DNA from: Pseudomonadota bacterium
Lineage (GTDB): Bacteria > Desulfobacterota > Desulfobulbia > Desulfobulbales > Desulfurivibrionaceae
Length of the DNA stretch: 64,000 bases
Reading direction: 5' to 3'
Assembly (NCBI GenBank): GCA_018830485.1
Contig: JAHJRQ010000013.1
Span: forward strand, 62,001-126,000
The position numbers were made by a program, and so were the translations under genes. The notes under the pieces are model-generated. The model had not been told where the DNA came from. It saw only the letters and a list, made by a program, of their open reading frames with translations, and ran no database searches. Shown here in pieces: positions 43,420-53,115 of this stretch (positions are counted from its first letter, which is position 1; each line of letters starts with the position of its first letter).

Positions 43420-45336
43420 TTGGCACATTTAAACAGAAAAACACCTGCGGCCGCCCTGTTGTTCTGCTCTCTCTGCTTGACTGCCACACCCCGACAAGCC
43501 GCGGCCTACAACGAAAAAGACCTTGAGACCCTGAAAAACACCAACCGCTGTGTGGAATGCGATCTCTCCGGCGCTGATCTGCGCCGGGCAAAGCTTGCCG
43601 GCGCCCTTCTTGAACGGGCCAATCTCTCCAGGGCAAATCTGGAAAAGGCCGACCTGGAAGGCGCAAACCTCAAGGCGGTTGATCTCACCGGGGCAAACCT
43701 GACCGACGCCAGCCTGGAGGAAGCTGACCTCTACAAGGCGGACCTCACCGGCGCTTTTCTCAAGGGGGCCAACCTTAAAAACGCCTCCCTGGCCAACAGC
43801 AGCCATGAGCGGGCAATCCTTGAGGGCGGCACCTACACCCCCCCGGAAAATGCCCGGAAGGAACCGGAAAAGCCACTGCCGCCACCGGTTGCCGTGCCCC
43901 CTCCGCTCCAGAGCAAGAGTGAACCGGCCACGCCCGTTTCCCCTCTCCATGCAAACATCGAGGCGCAGACACCTCCTCCGCGGCCCGTCCCGGCCAAACC
44001 GGCAGCAGCTCCCCAACCGGAACCACCCCCCGCGGCGAATCCCGCCCCGATTTCGGCAAAACTTCCGCCCCCGCAGGCGAAAACTCCGCGGACAGATTCA
44101 CCACGATCGGCACCCGCCGTCCTGCCGGAACCGTCACCGGAAACACCCGCGGCGAAACCCTTTGCCCCCCCTGCCCCGCAACCTGCGCCAGCGATGGCCC
44201 CGCAAAAACCGGTGGTTCCGGTGCCCCTCCCCCAGGGCGCCAGCCCCGAGATTGAACGCCTGACAGCACAAAACGGTTGCCCGGGCTGCAACCTGGCCGG
44301 CGCCGACCTGGCCGGCCTCAACCTGAATCGGGCCAATCTGGCCGGCGCCAACCTCAGCGGCGCCAACCTGCAAGGCGCCAGCCTCAAGACCGCGGACCTG
44401 GCAGAGGCACAGCTCACTCGGGCCAATCTCACCGGAGCCAACCTGGCCGGAGCCGATCTCTACAAGGCAGACCTCACGGGGGCAATTCTCACCGGGGCGG
44501 ATTTTGAAGGGGCGTACCTGATGGGGACGATTCTGAAAAAAGAACGGCAGAAGGGCACCAAAGAGGATATCGATGCATTCCTCGCCCAATACCGTGACAC
44601 AACCCTTCCCGCGCCCAAGAGAAAAGACCCGCGGGAACGGGATCTGAAACAGGGAGAAACCCTGTGGGCGTCCTCTTTTCCGGCGATGCAGACAACGACG
44701 GCCATGGGCACTCCCGAGCAGGAAAATGAAATCGCCGGGGCCGGCGTCGCCACGACACCCAGCCCGCTCCCGGCCAAGGGCGAGGAAGAGATCTCCGCCG
44801 CGTCCGCCCCCCTGCCCGGGGCGCCGGCCGCTGACCCGGTCTCTCCGGCTGTTGCCGAGGCAGCGCCGGCAAAGGCCATGCCCGCCGCGGCAAGCGTCGC
44901 CGCCCCGCCCGTCGCTCTCCCCGCTCCTCCGGCTCCGCCAAGCCCTCCGGTCCTGACCGCGATACCCGAACCGATACCGCCGCCGGAACCCGCCAAGCTC
45001 ACTGATCTCGAGAAGCTCCTGCAACACAACCGCTGCGTGGAATGCAACCTTGCCGGCCAGGACCTTTCCGGGAAGAAACTGGAAGGGGCATTTCTTGAGC
45101 GCAGTAATCTCTCCGGGGCGAACCTGCGCGGCGCCGATCTGGAAGGAGCCAACCTCAAAGGCGCCAATCTTTCCGGAGCCAATCTGGAAAATGCCAACCT
45201 GGAAGGGGCTGATTTGTACAAGGCAGACCTGAGCAACGCCAATCTCAAAGGGGCAAAACTCAAGGATGCGGTTGGGCTGAAGCAGCTAAACGCCCAACCG
45301 CCGGAATCTTCGGACACGGGTTTTTTCTCAAAATAA
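43420..45336 (+). CDS. Secreted three-module pentapeptide-repeat protein
   Basis: A 638-residue protein with a hydrophobic signal ([20 protein letters not shown]). Three blocks of A(D/N)LxG-type pentapeptides form right-handed beta-helices, each opened by a CxxC: C44/C47 in [10 protein letters not shown], about C287/C290 in [10 protein letters not shown], about C538/C541 in [10 protein letters not shown]. Two long Pro/Ala-rich linkers (about 140-275 and 390-525) join them. Each block ends with EADLYKADL or a close variant, showing duplication. The start is TTG at 43420 with a distant GGGGGA; a nearby better start was not found. Likely a periplasmic or surface scaffold; the cysteines could bind metal or form disulfides. 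Confidence 0.78.
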   Translation: MAHLNRKTPAAALLFCSLCLTATPRQAAAYNEKDLETLKNTNRCVECDLSGADLRRAKLAGALLERANLSRANLEKADLEGANLKAVDLTGANLTDASLEEADLYKADLTGAFLKGANLKNASLANSSHERAILEGGTYTPPENARKEPEKPLPPPVAVPPPLQSKSEPATPVSPLHANIEAQTPPPRPVPAKPAAAPQPEPPPAANPAPISAKLPPPQAKTPRTDSPRSAPAVLPEPSPETPAAKPFAPPAPQPAPAMAPQKPVVPVPLPQGASPEIERLTAQNGCPGCNLAGADLAGLNLNRANLAGANLSGANLQGASLKTADLAEAQLTRANLTGANLAGADLYKADLTGAILTGADFEGAYLMGTILKKERQKGTKEDIDAFLAQYRDTTLPAPKRKDPRERDLKQGETLWASSFPAMQTTTAMGTPEQENEIAGAGVATTPSPLPAKGEEEISAASAPLPGAPAADPVSPAVAEAAPAKAMPAAASVAAPPVALPAPPAPPSPPVLTAIPEPIPPPEPAKLTDLEKLLQHNRCVECNLAGQDLSGKKLEGAFLERSNLSGANLRGADLEGANLKGANLSGANLENANLEGADLYKADLSNANLKGAKLKDAVGLKQLNAQPPESSDTGFFSK

Positions 45337-45402
45337 CGTTGCCGGAGCATTCCTGGACAGGCGCACCAGCCGCTGCCGGAACCGGACATTTCGCATTGCC
45401 CG

Positions 45403-48234
45403 TCAGTGATACCTCTCGGCAATAGCGTCGTGCTCCTCCATCTGCTTCAATATCTCGCCCCGCACGGCTTCGTGCAATTGCAAGGCTGCCTGCCAGTCTT
45501 CTCCCTGCGCCGATACCGGCGCGCCGATCCGGACCTGCAGTTTGCTGAAACGCGGCCATAACATTTCCCCCGGCAGCAGGGCACGGGTTCCGGCAAGGGT
45601 AATCGGCACCACGGGCATGCCGACCCGGGCGGCAACCACAAAGGCCCCCAGCCGGAACGGCAGTAATCCCGGCTCGCTTCGGAAAGTGCCTTCGGGAAAG
45701 AAAACCAGCGAATCACCGGCGCGGGCCCGCGCCTCCAGTCCCCGGGTGTCTTCAGCGCCGCGCGCTCTGTCGAAGCGCTCGACAAAGGTACAGGCAAGCC
45801 TGCGCAAGGGAATTCCTGCGAACGGTTTGCGCAGCAGCTCCTGCTTGGCCACATAAGCAAACCGGGGCGGCAGCACCGCGGTGAGGATCAAGGCATCCAG
45901 ATAGCTGGCATGATTGACCGCGACGATCACCGGATCGCGCCCGGCGAGCTGAGACAACCCTTCCACTCGCGGCATCAATCCGGTCACGGTCAAAACAAGA
46001 CGCGCGCTTGCCCTGGCGGTGCGGCGACGCAGCCCGAGCGTGGGCAAAACCACGATCATGCCCCAGGCAAAGGGCACGACACAGGCGAAAACCATCCACG
46101 CCCACACGCTCCAGATCCATCCGACACCGAGACTGAGCCGGTGCTGGGCTGCAGCCGCAACCCCTGTGTGCGCCAAGCGCAACCATTGCCGCCACGGCGC
46201 GCGCCGGGCCGAAAACAACTCTCCGCGTTCGTACAGCTCGCGACAGGCGGCACGCCGGATCTTGCCGCTGGAAGTCTTGAGCACCGTGCGCGGCGCCGCC
46301 AGCACGATATCGTCCACCGGCATGCCGATCAAATCCATGGCGAGACGGTTGATCTCGGCCTCTATGCCTCCACGCGTTTTTAACTCCGCCTCTTCGCGTA
46401 TCTCGGCCAGCACCACCAGCCTCTCCGTGCCGGTACCCGGGTCTGTGGCCGGAAACACCGTGACACCGCCCCGGCGCACCCCGGGCAACTGGTTCACCGC
46501 CTCCTCCAGTTCCTGCGGATGAATGTTGTGCCCGCCGCGAATGATGACATCCTTCTCCCGTCCGGTGAGAAACAACTCTCCCTCTGCAAGATAGCCAAGA
46601 TCCCCGGTGTTGAGCCATTCCCCTTCCATGAGACGTTGTGTCGCTTCGGGATTGCGGAAATAGCCGCTGGTCGAGGATGGCCCCTGAAACTGCACGCGTC
46701 CCTGGGTGCGTTCGGGAAGTGCCCGGCCATTGGCGTCAGCAATTCGGATGGCATGGCCGGACAAGGCTCTGCCGCAGGAAACGATACGCTGGACATGGGT
46801 ATCGTCATCCATTGCGGGCCGGGCGATTCCAAGGCGTGAGAGCACACGACGATCCACCCGGTCGATCCGCGGTCCGCGATGCAGCGGCGGGAAAGCGAGA
46901 CCGACCGAAGATTCCGCCAGGCCGTAGACCGGGGTCATGCCCTCGGGATTAAATCCGTATGGAAGCAGACGCGAGCCAAACCGTTCGATGGTGGAAGCGC
47001 TTACCGGCTCGGCCCCATTGTAGGCGAGCCGCCAGCAACTCAAGTCCAGGCCGTCGAGGTCGCGCGCATCGAGCTTGTTGGCGCACAGCTCATACGCAAA
47101 GTTGGGCGCCGCCGAAACCGTACCCCGATGGAGATGAATCCTCCTCAGCCACACTGCGGGTCGGGCAAGAAACGCCAGCGGCGACATCAGCACCAGGCGA
47201 AAGCCGATGTACAGACTGCCCATGCAGGCGCCGATCAGCCCCATATCGTAGTACAGGGGCAACCAGGAGATGAAAATATCCTGCGCTGTTACGCCCGAGG
47301 CTTGCTCCATCGCTTTGAGGTTGGCCATCAGGTTGGCATGGGTCAGCACCACCCCCTTGGGGTTGCCGGTGCTGCCGGAGGTGTATTGCAGAAAAGCCAT
47401 GTCCTGCGGGCGGACTTTCGGCAATATCGGCGCCGCGCCGTGGCGCGACAGCTCGGCAACGGTGGTGACGCCGCGCAGCGAAACGCATTGCGCGCGCAGC
47501 AGGTGGCCGAGCGGCCTGGCCCTCGCATCGGTAACAAGGATAACGGTTTCGGCATTGGCAACGATCCCGGCGATGCGGCGCATGTGATCCTCGATCTGCG
47601 ACGGGCGAGCCGGCGGGTACAATGGCACAGGCACGCACCCGGCATACAGCGCGCCGTAAAACGCGGTGAGAAATTCCCGCCCGGTTGGCAGCATGACGGC
47701 AATCCGGTCACCAATCACTGCCCCGTGCGCCAGCAACCCTGCCGCCAACGCCTGGGCCTCGGTTTGCAACATACGATAGGTGATTTCCTCCGTGCGCTCC
47801 CCTTCGACATAGAGCGTGATATGCACCCGATCGCCGTGGCTGTCTGCATGCCAGTCCAGCAAACCGGTCAAGGTGGCAAGTGTTTGCGGCGGAGGCTGGA
47901 ATCCTGTTGCTTGCCCGGATGGTGTTTCAAGCGGAACCGAGGCTTCGGCAAAAGCCTTGCTTCCCAGCAGCCGCAGCAGATCGCGCACCGTCTCGGCCTC
48001 GGCGAATGCCGCTTCCGCCAACCGCACCCCCATTTCGCGGTCAACGCGCACAAGCAACTCTACCCGCGCCAGGCTGTCGAGCCCGAAATCGCTCTCCAAC
48101 CCATGGTCCAGCGTCAGGTGATCCACTTCGCTTGCCCGCGGCCGCAATTCATGGGCAAGCTCACGCACGATTTGCAACAATCGCGCGCCGTCGGAAGTGG
48201 GTGCGGGTTGGAGTGGGGAAGATGAATGATCCAT
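45403..48234 (-). CDS. ACP - fatty acyl ligase - PlsC acyltransferase fusion
   Basis: A 943-residue fusion. Residues about 15-95 are an acyl carrier domain with the phosphopantetheine serine S54 in DFGLDSLARVEL. About 120-660 is an adenylating acyl ligase (LQYTSGSTGNPKGVVLTHAN and the late TGDLGYLAEGELFLTGREKD). About 690-940 is a PlsC-type acyltransferase with VNHASYLDAL (HX4D) and FFPEGTFRSEPG. It would activate a fatty acid, load it on its own carrier and transfer it to a lysolipid. E. coli Aas joins the same two enzymes in reverse order. AAGGAG precedes the start. Last gene of the lipid operon. Confidence 0.85.
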   Translation of the reverse strand: MDHSSSPLQPAPTSDGARLLQIVRELAHELRPRASEVDHLTLDHGLESDFGLDSLARVELLVRVDREMGVRLAEAAFAEAETVRDLLRLLGSKAFAEASVPLETPSGQATGFQPPPQTLATLTGLLDWHADSHGDRVHITLYVEGERTEEITYRMLQTEAQALAAGLLAHGAVIGDRIAVMLPTGREFLTAFYGALYAGCVPVPLYPPARPSQIEDHMRRIAGIVANAETVILVTDARARPLGHLLRAQCVSLRGVTTVAELSRHGAAPILPKVRPQDMAFLQYTSGSTGNPKGVVLTHANLMANLKAMEQASGVTAQDIFISWLPLYYDMGLIGACMGSLYIGFRLVLMSPLAFLARPAVWLRRIHLHRGTVSAAPNFAYELCANKLDARDLDGLDLSCWRLAYNGAEPVSASTIERFGSRLLPYGFNPEGMTPVYGLAESSVGLAFPPLHRGPRIDRVDRRVLSRLGIARPAMDDDTHVQRIVSCGRALSGHAIRIADANGRALPERTQGRVQFQGPSSTSGYFRNPEATQRLMEGEWLNTGDLGYLAEGELFLTGREKDVIIRGGHNIHPQELEEAVNQLPGVRRGGVTVFPATDPGTGTERLVVLAEIREEAELKTRGGIEAEINRLAMDLIGMPVDDIVLAAPRTVLKTSSGKIRRAACRELYERGELFSARRAPWRQWLRLAHTGVAAAAQHRLSLGVGWIWSVWAWMVFACVVPFAWGMIVVLPTLGLRRRTARASARLVLTVTGLMPRVEGLSQLAGRDPVIVAVNHASYLDALILTAVLPPRFAYVAKQELLRKPFAGIPLRRLACTFVERFDRARGAEDTRGLEARARAGDSLVFFPEGTFRSEPGLLPFRLGAFVVAARVGMPVVPITLAGTRALLPGEMLWPRFSKLQVRIGAPVSAQGEDWQAALQLHEAVRGEILKQMEEHDAIAERYH

Positions 48235-48252
48235 GCGTGCGACCTCGCTCCT

Positions 48253-49581
48253 TTATCGTGTCATCTCAATCCGCCGCACGGGACGGGTCCGCTCCGAACG
48301 CAACGCCGCACGGCGGCCGCGCACCACCCGCACACCGGAAAGCAGAATCAGCCCAACCACAAAATAACTGCCGACAAGAAGCAGTGCCAGCCGATGGTCG
48401 CCGCCGGTGAGCCAGGTGGTGACCCCATAGGTGAGCGGCCCGGCGATTGAAGCGAGTTTTACCGCCAGCCCCCAGAATCCGAAAAATTCCGCCAGATGGG
48501 AAGGCGGCGCCAGCACGCCCACCAGCGCCCGCCCGGCGGACTGCGATGCGCCCAGGCAGAAGCCCGCGATATTTGCCGCCAGCCAGAACAGTCCCGGCGT
48601 GTGTGCTGCCCATGCGAGCACGATGGCCACAATCCAACCCGCCAGCGTCAAGGCGATGGCAGGCACATGGCCAATCCGATCCTGCAGATGACCGCACACC
48701 ATGGCGCCGACTGCCGCCGTGATGTTGACCACCAGCACCAGCAGGAGAATTTGCCGGGTGGTGAATTGCAGCGCCTGATCGGCATAGATGGCGGTCAAGG
48801 TGATCACCGCCATGATACCCGCCTGATAAAACAGGTTGCACAGGAGAAAACGATGCAGATCCGTGAATTGCCGAATCCTGCCCACGGTGTGCCATACCTT
48901 TGCCCATGCCGCCCGTAGCCGCACCTCTTTCCCCGCTTGGGGAACCGCACGCTCCCGGAGCAGAAGGAACATGGGCAGGCTGGCCAGGCTGAAAATCCCT
49001 GCGGTGATCAGCATGGTAACCGGCACGAAATCCGAGGCTGTCTGGCCCTGCGCCTCGGCCCAGGCGACATACATCAGACTCAGGCCGAGGGTGACCAAGC
49101 CGCCGAGGTATCCCAGACCCCAGCCCCAGCCGGACACCCTGCCCATGGCGCGCACCCGGGATATTTCCGGCAAAAAGGCCGCGATCAGATTTTCCCCGCT
49201 GCCGAAAAAGAAATTGGAAACGATCAGACACGCAATGGCAAACCACAGTGTTTCCGGCTGGGCAAAATAGAGCAATACCGTAAACAGCACACAGCCCGCG
49301 GTGCTCACGGCCAAAAGATTTTTTTTGGCGCCATGCAAATCGGCATAGGCCCCGACAACCGGGGCGGTGAGAACGACCAGCAAATAGGAAAACGAAAGCG
49401 CCGCGGTCCAGGCAAAGGTAGCCCAGAGCGCGTTGCCTGCGACCACTGCGACAAAATAGGCATTGAAGACAGCGGTGATGACCACGGTGGTGTAGCCGGA
49501 ATTGGCAAAATCGTACATCGCCCAGGCCCACACTTCGCACGGGCGGACATCAGCGTGCAGTATTGTTCGGGAAGAGGTCAT
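48253..49581 (-). CDS. UMF1-family MFS transporter
   Basis: A 442-residue protein with about twelve hydrophobic helices. AWAMYDFANSGYTTVVITAV is characteristic of the UMF1/Atg22-like branch of the major facilitator superfamily. ATG 49581 follows GAGG by 5 bases and overlaps the end of the ceramidase-like gene by 32 bases. It ends 18 bases before the acyltransferase fusion. By analogy with E. coli lplT-aas, in which a transporter feeds lysolipids to an acyltransferase, it may flip a lysolipid; this is inference, as UMF1 and LplT are different branches. Confidence 0.8.
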   Translation of the reverse strand: MTSSRTILHADVRPCEVWAWAMYDFANSGYTTVVITAVFNAYFVAVVAGNALWATFAWTAALSFSYLLVVLTAPVVGAYADLHGAKKNLLAVSTAGCVLFTVLLYFAQPETLWFAIACLIVSNFFFGSGENLIAAFLPEISRVRAMGRVSGWGWGLGYLGGLVTLGLSLMYVAWAEAQGQTASDFVPVTMLITAGIFSLASLPMFLLLRERAVPQAGKEVRLRAAWAKVWHTVGRIRQFTDLHRFLLCNLFYQAGIMAVITLTAIYADQALQFTTRQILLLVLVVNITAAVGAMVCGHLQDRIGHVPAIALTLAGWIVAIVLAWAAHTPGLFWLAANIAGFCLGASQSAGRALVGVLAPPSHLAEFFGFWGLAVKLASIAGPLTYGVTTWLTGGDHRLALLLVGSYFVVGLILLSGVRVVRGRRAALRSERTRPVRRIEMTR

Positions 49582-50374
49582 CCCAGCCTCGCACAATTTT
49601 TCGGTGTTTCAAGTGGCGCATGATCCGATATGCCGCCAGGGCTGCAACCAGATGCTTGGCCGTATGACCGCTGATCAGACCGTTGGTCAGCCTGAAAACC
49701 GGGCGATCGCTCGCATCGAGCAGCAACGCCAGCACATACAGGCCGATGACGATCACAATATCGCGGTCGCCGCTGTAGCGTGAAGGATACAGGATAAGCA
49801 GCAGAGGGATCAGCAGCATCGGCAGACACTGCATCAGCCCATAAAAACGCAGATCTCCGGCGCCGTTGGCTTCGCTTGCGCCCCAATAGGCAACGCTGCC
49901 CAGCCCGGCAACGACGAGCAGCGGCAAAAGACGCAGGCCGACGGCCGGGCTCGCGCGTTCGCACAGGATTGCTGCAAACCAGGCCATAAGCGCCAGGGCA
50001 ATCGCCGCCCTGTCCCAGACCAAGCGTTCATTGTCCGGGGCCAGGTGATACGCACCCGAACCGAAACCGACCAGAATGACGGCGGCAAAAAAAAGGGCAT
50101 AGGGGTGCGATTCGCGCGGCTCGATAAAGGCACGATCTGCGGACGAACCCCGTAAAAAAAGCATGCCGGCCACTCCTGCCAGCACGAACAACGCATTAGA
50201 AACAGTATTAAGAAAATTAGGCAGGCCGAGGAAAGATCGCTGGTCGACAAACCGGTGATATTCCAAAGGCTGCGGAATGGGCGGCAGCATCAGGGTGAAA
50301 ACACCCAGCGCCGCTGCCGGCACTAACAGGCCGAACACTTTCGCCCTTGAGGGAATGGCGCGCAACCCGCTCAT
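49550..50374 (-). CDS. Alkaline ceramidase-like membrane hydrolase
   Basis: A 274-residue, seven-helix membrane protein. The zinc hydrolase pattern of alkaline ceramidases is complete: S106-x3-H110-x10-D121 in GSGAYHLAPDNERLVWD and H237-x3-H241 in SGHTAKHL. NTVSNALFVLAG also fits. It would hydrolyse an amide-linked lipid such as ceramide to a free fatty acid and a long-chain base. The start overlaps the stop of the acyl-CoA ligase gene (ATGA), so the released fatty acid could be activated directly by that enzyme. Bacterial members are rare and not well characterised. Confidence 0.72.
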   Translation of the reverse strand: MSGLRAIPSRAKVFGLLVPAAALGVFTLMLPPIPQPLEYHRFVDQRSFLGLPNFLNTVSNALFVLAGVAGMLFLRGSSADRAFIEPRESHPYALFFAAVILVGFGSGAYHLAPDNERLVWDRAAIALALMAWFAAILCERASPAVGLRLLPLLVVAGLGSVAYWGASEANGAGDLRFYGLMQCLPMLLIPLLLILYPSRYSGDRDIVIVIGLYVLALLLDASDRPVFRLTNGLISGHTAKHLVAALAAYRIMRHLKHRKIVRGWDDLFPNNTAR

Positions 50375-52065
50375 GCCCGCTCCGCAACGGGCTCTTGCCC
50401 TTCCTTCAGCTTCCGGCGCAAGATCTTGCCGATGGGCGATTTTGGCAGCGAATCGCGGAATTCCACCTGTTTCGGGATCTTGTACCCGGCCAGGTTCGCC
50501 TTGCAATGGGCGATCACCGCTTGGGCGGAAAGAGCCGGGTCCTTCTTCACCAGATAGACCTTGACCGCCTCGCCGCTTTTTTCATCGGGCACCCCCACCA
50601 CCCCCGCCTCCTTGACCCCGGGCAGCAGCATCATCACTTCCTCGACCTCGTTGGGCCAAACCTTGAACCCCGACACCACGATCACATCCTTGCGGCGATC
50701 GATGAAACGGATGCTGCCGGTCTCGTCCATCAGGCAAATATCCCCGGTGGCAAGCCAACCGTCCGCGGAAAGAACCCGGGTTGTTTCTTCGGGCATGTTC
50801 CAGTATCCGCGCATCACCTGCGGCCCCTTGACGCAGAGTTCGCCTTCTTCCCCCGGAGGCAGTTCGTTTCCAGCCGCGTCGCGGATTTCCACACGGGTGG
50901 AAGGCAGCGGCATTCCCATGGCGCCGCTGAACGACTTGTTGCCAAGGGGATTGACACAGACAATGGGGGAAGCTTCGGTCAGCCCGTAGCCTTCGAGCAG
51001 AGGCACGCCCATCGCCTGCTGCCACCGTTCCGCCACGACGCGCTGCACCGACATGCCGCCGGCCACCGAAACCTTGAGCGCCCCCCCATTGGCTTGCCTT
51101 ACTTTTTTAAAATCCGGCGCGTTGAGCAGCATGGTAAACAGGGTGTTGACCCCGGTGATGACAGTAAAGCGGGCGGCGCACAACTCCTTAATAAATCCGG
51201 GAATATCGCGCGGATTGGTAATAAGGACATTGTTCGCGCCCCACTTCACGAAGGTAAGCAGATTGGCCGTGAGCGCAAAGATGTGATAGAGAGGCAGCGG
51301 CGTCACCACCACCTCCTCGCCTTCCTTGAGCGTGCCGCCTATCCAGGCCGAGGTCTGCTCGACATTGGCCACCAGATTGGCGTGGGACAGGACCGCGCCT
51401 TTGGCCACCCCGGTCGTGCCGCCGGTGTATTGCAGGAAGGCGATGTCCTCTGCCGCAACCGCCACGTCTTGCAGGCTGTGGCGCCGGCCGCGCATGAGCG
51501 CCTCGTTGAAACCCACGCTCCCGGGCAGATGCCAGGGCGCCACCATCCGCTTGATTCGTTTGACCGCAAAGTTGACCATCCATGCCTTGACCGGCGGAAA
51601 CAAATCGCCCACCTGGGTGGTGACGATATGCCGCACTAGAGTGGAATCCAGAACTTCCTCAAGCGTGTGCGCAAAATTTTCCAGGACCACGATGACGACC
51701 GCGCCGGAATCGACAAGCTGGCGCTGCAGCTCGCGCGCGGTGTAGAGCGGATTGACGTTGACCACCACCAGGCCGATGCGCAAGGCGCCGAACAGCGCCA
51801 CCGGGTATTGCAGCAGGTTGGGCAGCATGATGGCCACGCGCTCGCCCTTTTGCAACCCGAGGCGCTGCTGCAGATACGCGCCGAAGTCCCGGGAAAACCG
51901 ATCGATCTCGTCATAGCTCAAGGAAACCCCCATGTTGGTGAATGCAGGACACGTGCGAAATTTTTCGCAGCATTGTTCCAGCATCTCCTTGAGCGAAACG
52001 AAAGAGTGGACGTTGATTTCCGCGGGAACGCCTTGGGGATAATGCTTCAGCCAGATGGGGTCCAT
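50371..52065 (-). CDS. fadD: Long-chain acyl-CoA ligase
   Basis: A 564-residue adenylating enzyme that forms acyl-CoA from fatty acid, ATP and CoA. Motifs are LQYTGGTTGVAKGAVLSHAN, GYGLTEASP, TGDICLMDETGSIRFIDRRK and the C-terminal lysine region SLPKSPIGKILRRKL. First gene of a four-gene minus-strand operon with ceramidase-like, MFS and acyltransferase genes. Length and motifs are those of FadD. Confidence 0.9.
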   Translation of the reverse strand: MDPIWLKHYPQGVPAEINVHSFVSLKEMLEQCCEKFRTCPAFTNMGVSLSYDEIDRFSRDFGAYLQQRLGLQKGERVAIMLPNLLQYPVALFGALRIGLVVVNVNPLYTARELQRQLVDSGAVVIVVLENFAHTLEEVLDSTLVRHIVTTQVGDLFPPVKAWMVNFAVKRIKRMVAPWHLPGSVGFNEALMRGRRHSLQDVAVAAEDIAFLQYTGGTTGVAKGAVLSHANLVANVEQTSAWIGGTLKEGEEVVVTPLPLYHIFALTANLLTFVKWGANNVLITNPRDIPGFIKELCAARFTVITGVNTLFTMLLNAPDFKKVRQANGGALKVSVAGGMSVQRVVAERWQQAMGVPLLEGYGLTEASPIVCVNPLGNKSFSGAMGMPLPSTRVEIRDAAGNELPPGEEGELCVKGPQVMRGYWNMPEETTRVLSADGWLATGDICLMDETGSIRFIDRRKDVIVVSGFKVWPNEVEEVMMLLPGVKEAGVVGVPDEKSGEAVKVYLVKKDPALSAQAVIAHCKANLAGYKIPKQVEFRDSLPKSPIGKILRRKLKEGQEPVAERA

Positions 52066-52186
52066 GGGATCCTCACTGCATGTTGGGGTTCATGGGACAA
52101 CACTCCGCCGCCCCTTCGCACCCTATGAAACAGTTCGGCAGGCAACACAATCAACACCGGCAGGCAAAACCCAGGGGGGAGTTTTT

Positions 52187-52639
52187 TTATGCTTTGCTCT
52201 TGTTGATCTTGATTTCTTTTTTTTGGGTTTTTGCCGTCTTAGGCAGGGTGATGGTGAGCACGCCCTTGTCGAACTTGGCCTCGATCTTGTCCTCGTGCAC
52301 CTCCACCGGCAGGCGGAACGACCGGTGAAACGCTCCGCTGTAGCGCTCCAGATAGTAGTGGTGTTCGTCTTTTTCCTCTTTTTCCTTTTTCTTCTCGCCC
52401 TCAATGGTCAACAGATTGCCGGAGAGACTCAGCTTGATGTCTTCCGGGTCAAGTCCCGGCAACTCGGCCTTGACGATCAGCTTGTCCTTGGTTTCCGAGA
52501 TGTCGGCCATCGGCGCCCACCCCTTGGCGAACATGGCGGGCAATGGCCAATCATCCAGAAACCGGTTCCACAGCCGGTCCATCTCGTTGCGCACGGTGCT
52601 GAGCTCTGAAAACGGCTTCCTCGGGATAAGTTCCTTCAT
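52187..52639 (-). CDS. Hsp20 family small heat-shock protein
   Basis: A 150-residue small chaperone. The alpha-crystallin domain runs from MADISETKDKLIVKAELPGL to GVLTITLPK, and the C-terminus ends in a lysine-rich tail with EIKINKSKA. ATG 52639 follows AGGAGG; a longer upstream frame has no site. It binds unfolding proteins in the cytoplasm. It stands alone between the lipid operon and signalling genes. Confidence 0.9.
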   Translation of the reverse strand: MKELIPRKPFSELSTVRNEMDRLWNRFLDDWPLPAMFAKGWAPMADISETKDKLIVKAELPGLDPEDIKLSLSGNLLTIEGEKKKEKEEKDEHHYYLERYSGAFHRSFRLPVEVHEDKIEAKFDKGVLTITLPKTAKTQKKEIKINKSKA

Positions 52640-52676
52640 ACCGCACCTCCTGTGGTCAAGTCCCCCCCGGACTTTG

Positions 52677-53096
52677 CTAAATTTTGACCTGGCCTCGCCC
52701 GTTGGTTCGTTTTTTTTTCTCAAGGATCCGGACAAGGACTTCCTCCAGATCTTCCATGGCAAAGGGTTTTTCGATGAACTCATGCACTCCGAGACGGAAG
52801 GCCTCGGAAATGACAGGCTCGGTCATGTAGGCAGTGATCAGGATTTTCTTGAACCGGGCATTGAGGCGCTGGGCCCGTTTCAAAAACTCAAGGCCGTCCA
52901 TGCCGGGCAGACGGTAATCGACGATGACGATATCGCAGGCGTTGCCCTTGATGATCTCCAGGGCATCCTCCCCTGTTTCCGCCGCCATGATGGTGCACGC
53001 CTCATTGGCGAAGAAGCGCTGCAAGGAATCCCTGATCAGCGGTTCATCCTCAACCAGCAGCACCTTCATCCCCTGCAATCGCGCGAAAAGATCCAT
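52677..53096 (-). CDS. Response regulator, receiver only
   Basis: A 139-residue receiver protein: VLLVEDEPLIRDSL, phosphoacceptor in IVIVDYRLPGMDG, and EFIEKPFAMED with the switch lysine. No output domain is present. GGAGGAGG precedes ATG 53096. It lies 19 bases downstream of the sensor kinase gene and is very likely its direct target. The output partner is not encoded here. Confidence 0.85.
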   Translation of the reverse strand: MDLFARLQGMKVLLVEDEPLIRDSLQRFFANEACTIMAAETGEDALEIIKGNACDIVIVDYRLPGMDGLEFLKRAQRLNARFKKILITAYMTEPVISEAFRLGVHEFIEKPFAMEDLEEVLVRILEKKKRTNGRGQVKI

Positions 53097-53115
53097 ACCG
53101 CCCTCCTCCGGGAGT

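Noticed and set aside
44134-45422. Long minus-strand frames opposite the pentapeptide gene with regular repeats
   Set aside because: The repeats are the reverse translation of the pentapeptide DNA; the plus-strand product has a signal peptide and proper A(D/N)LxG periodicity.
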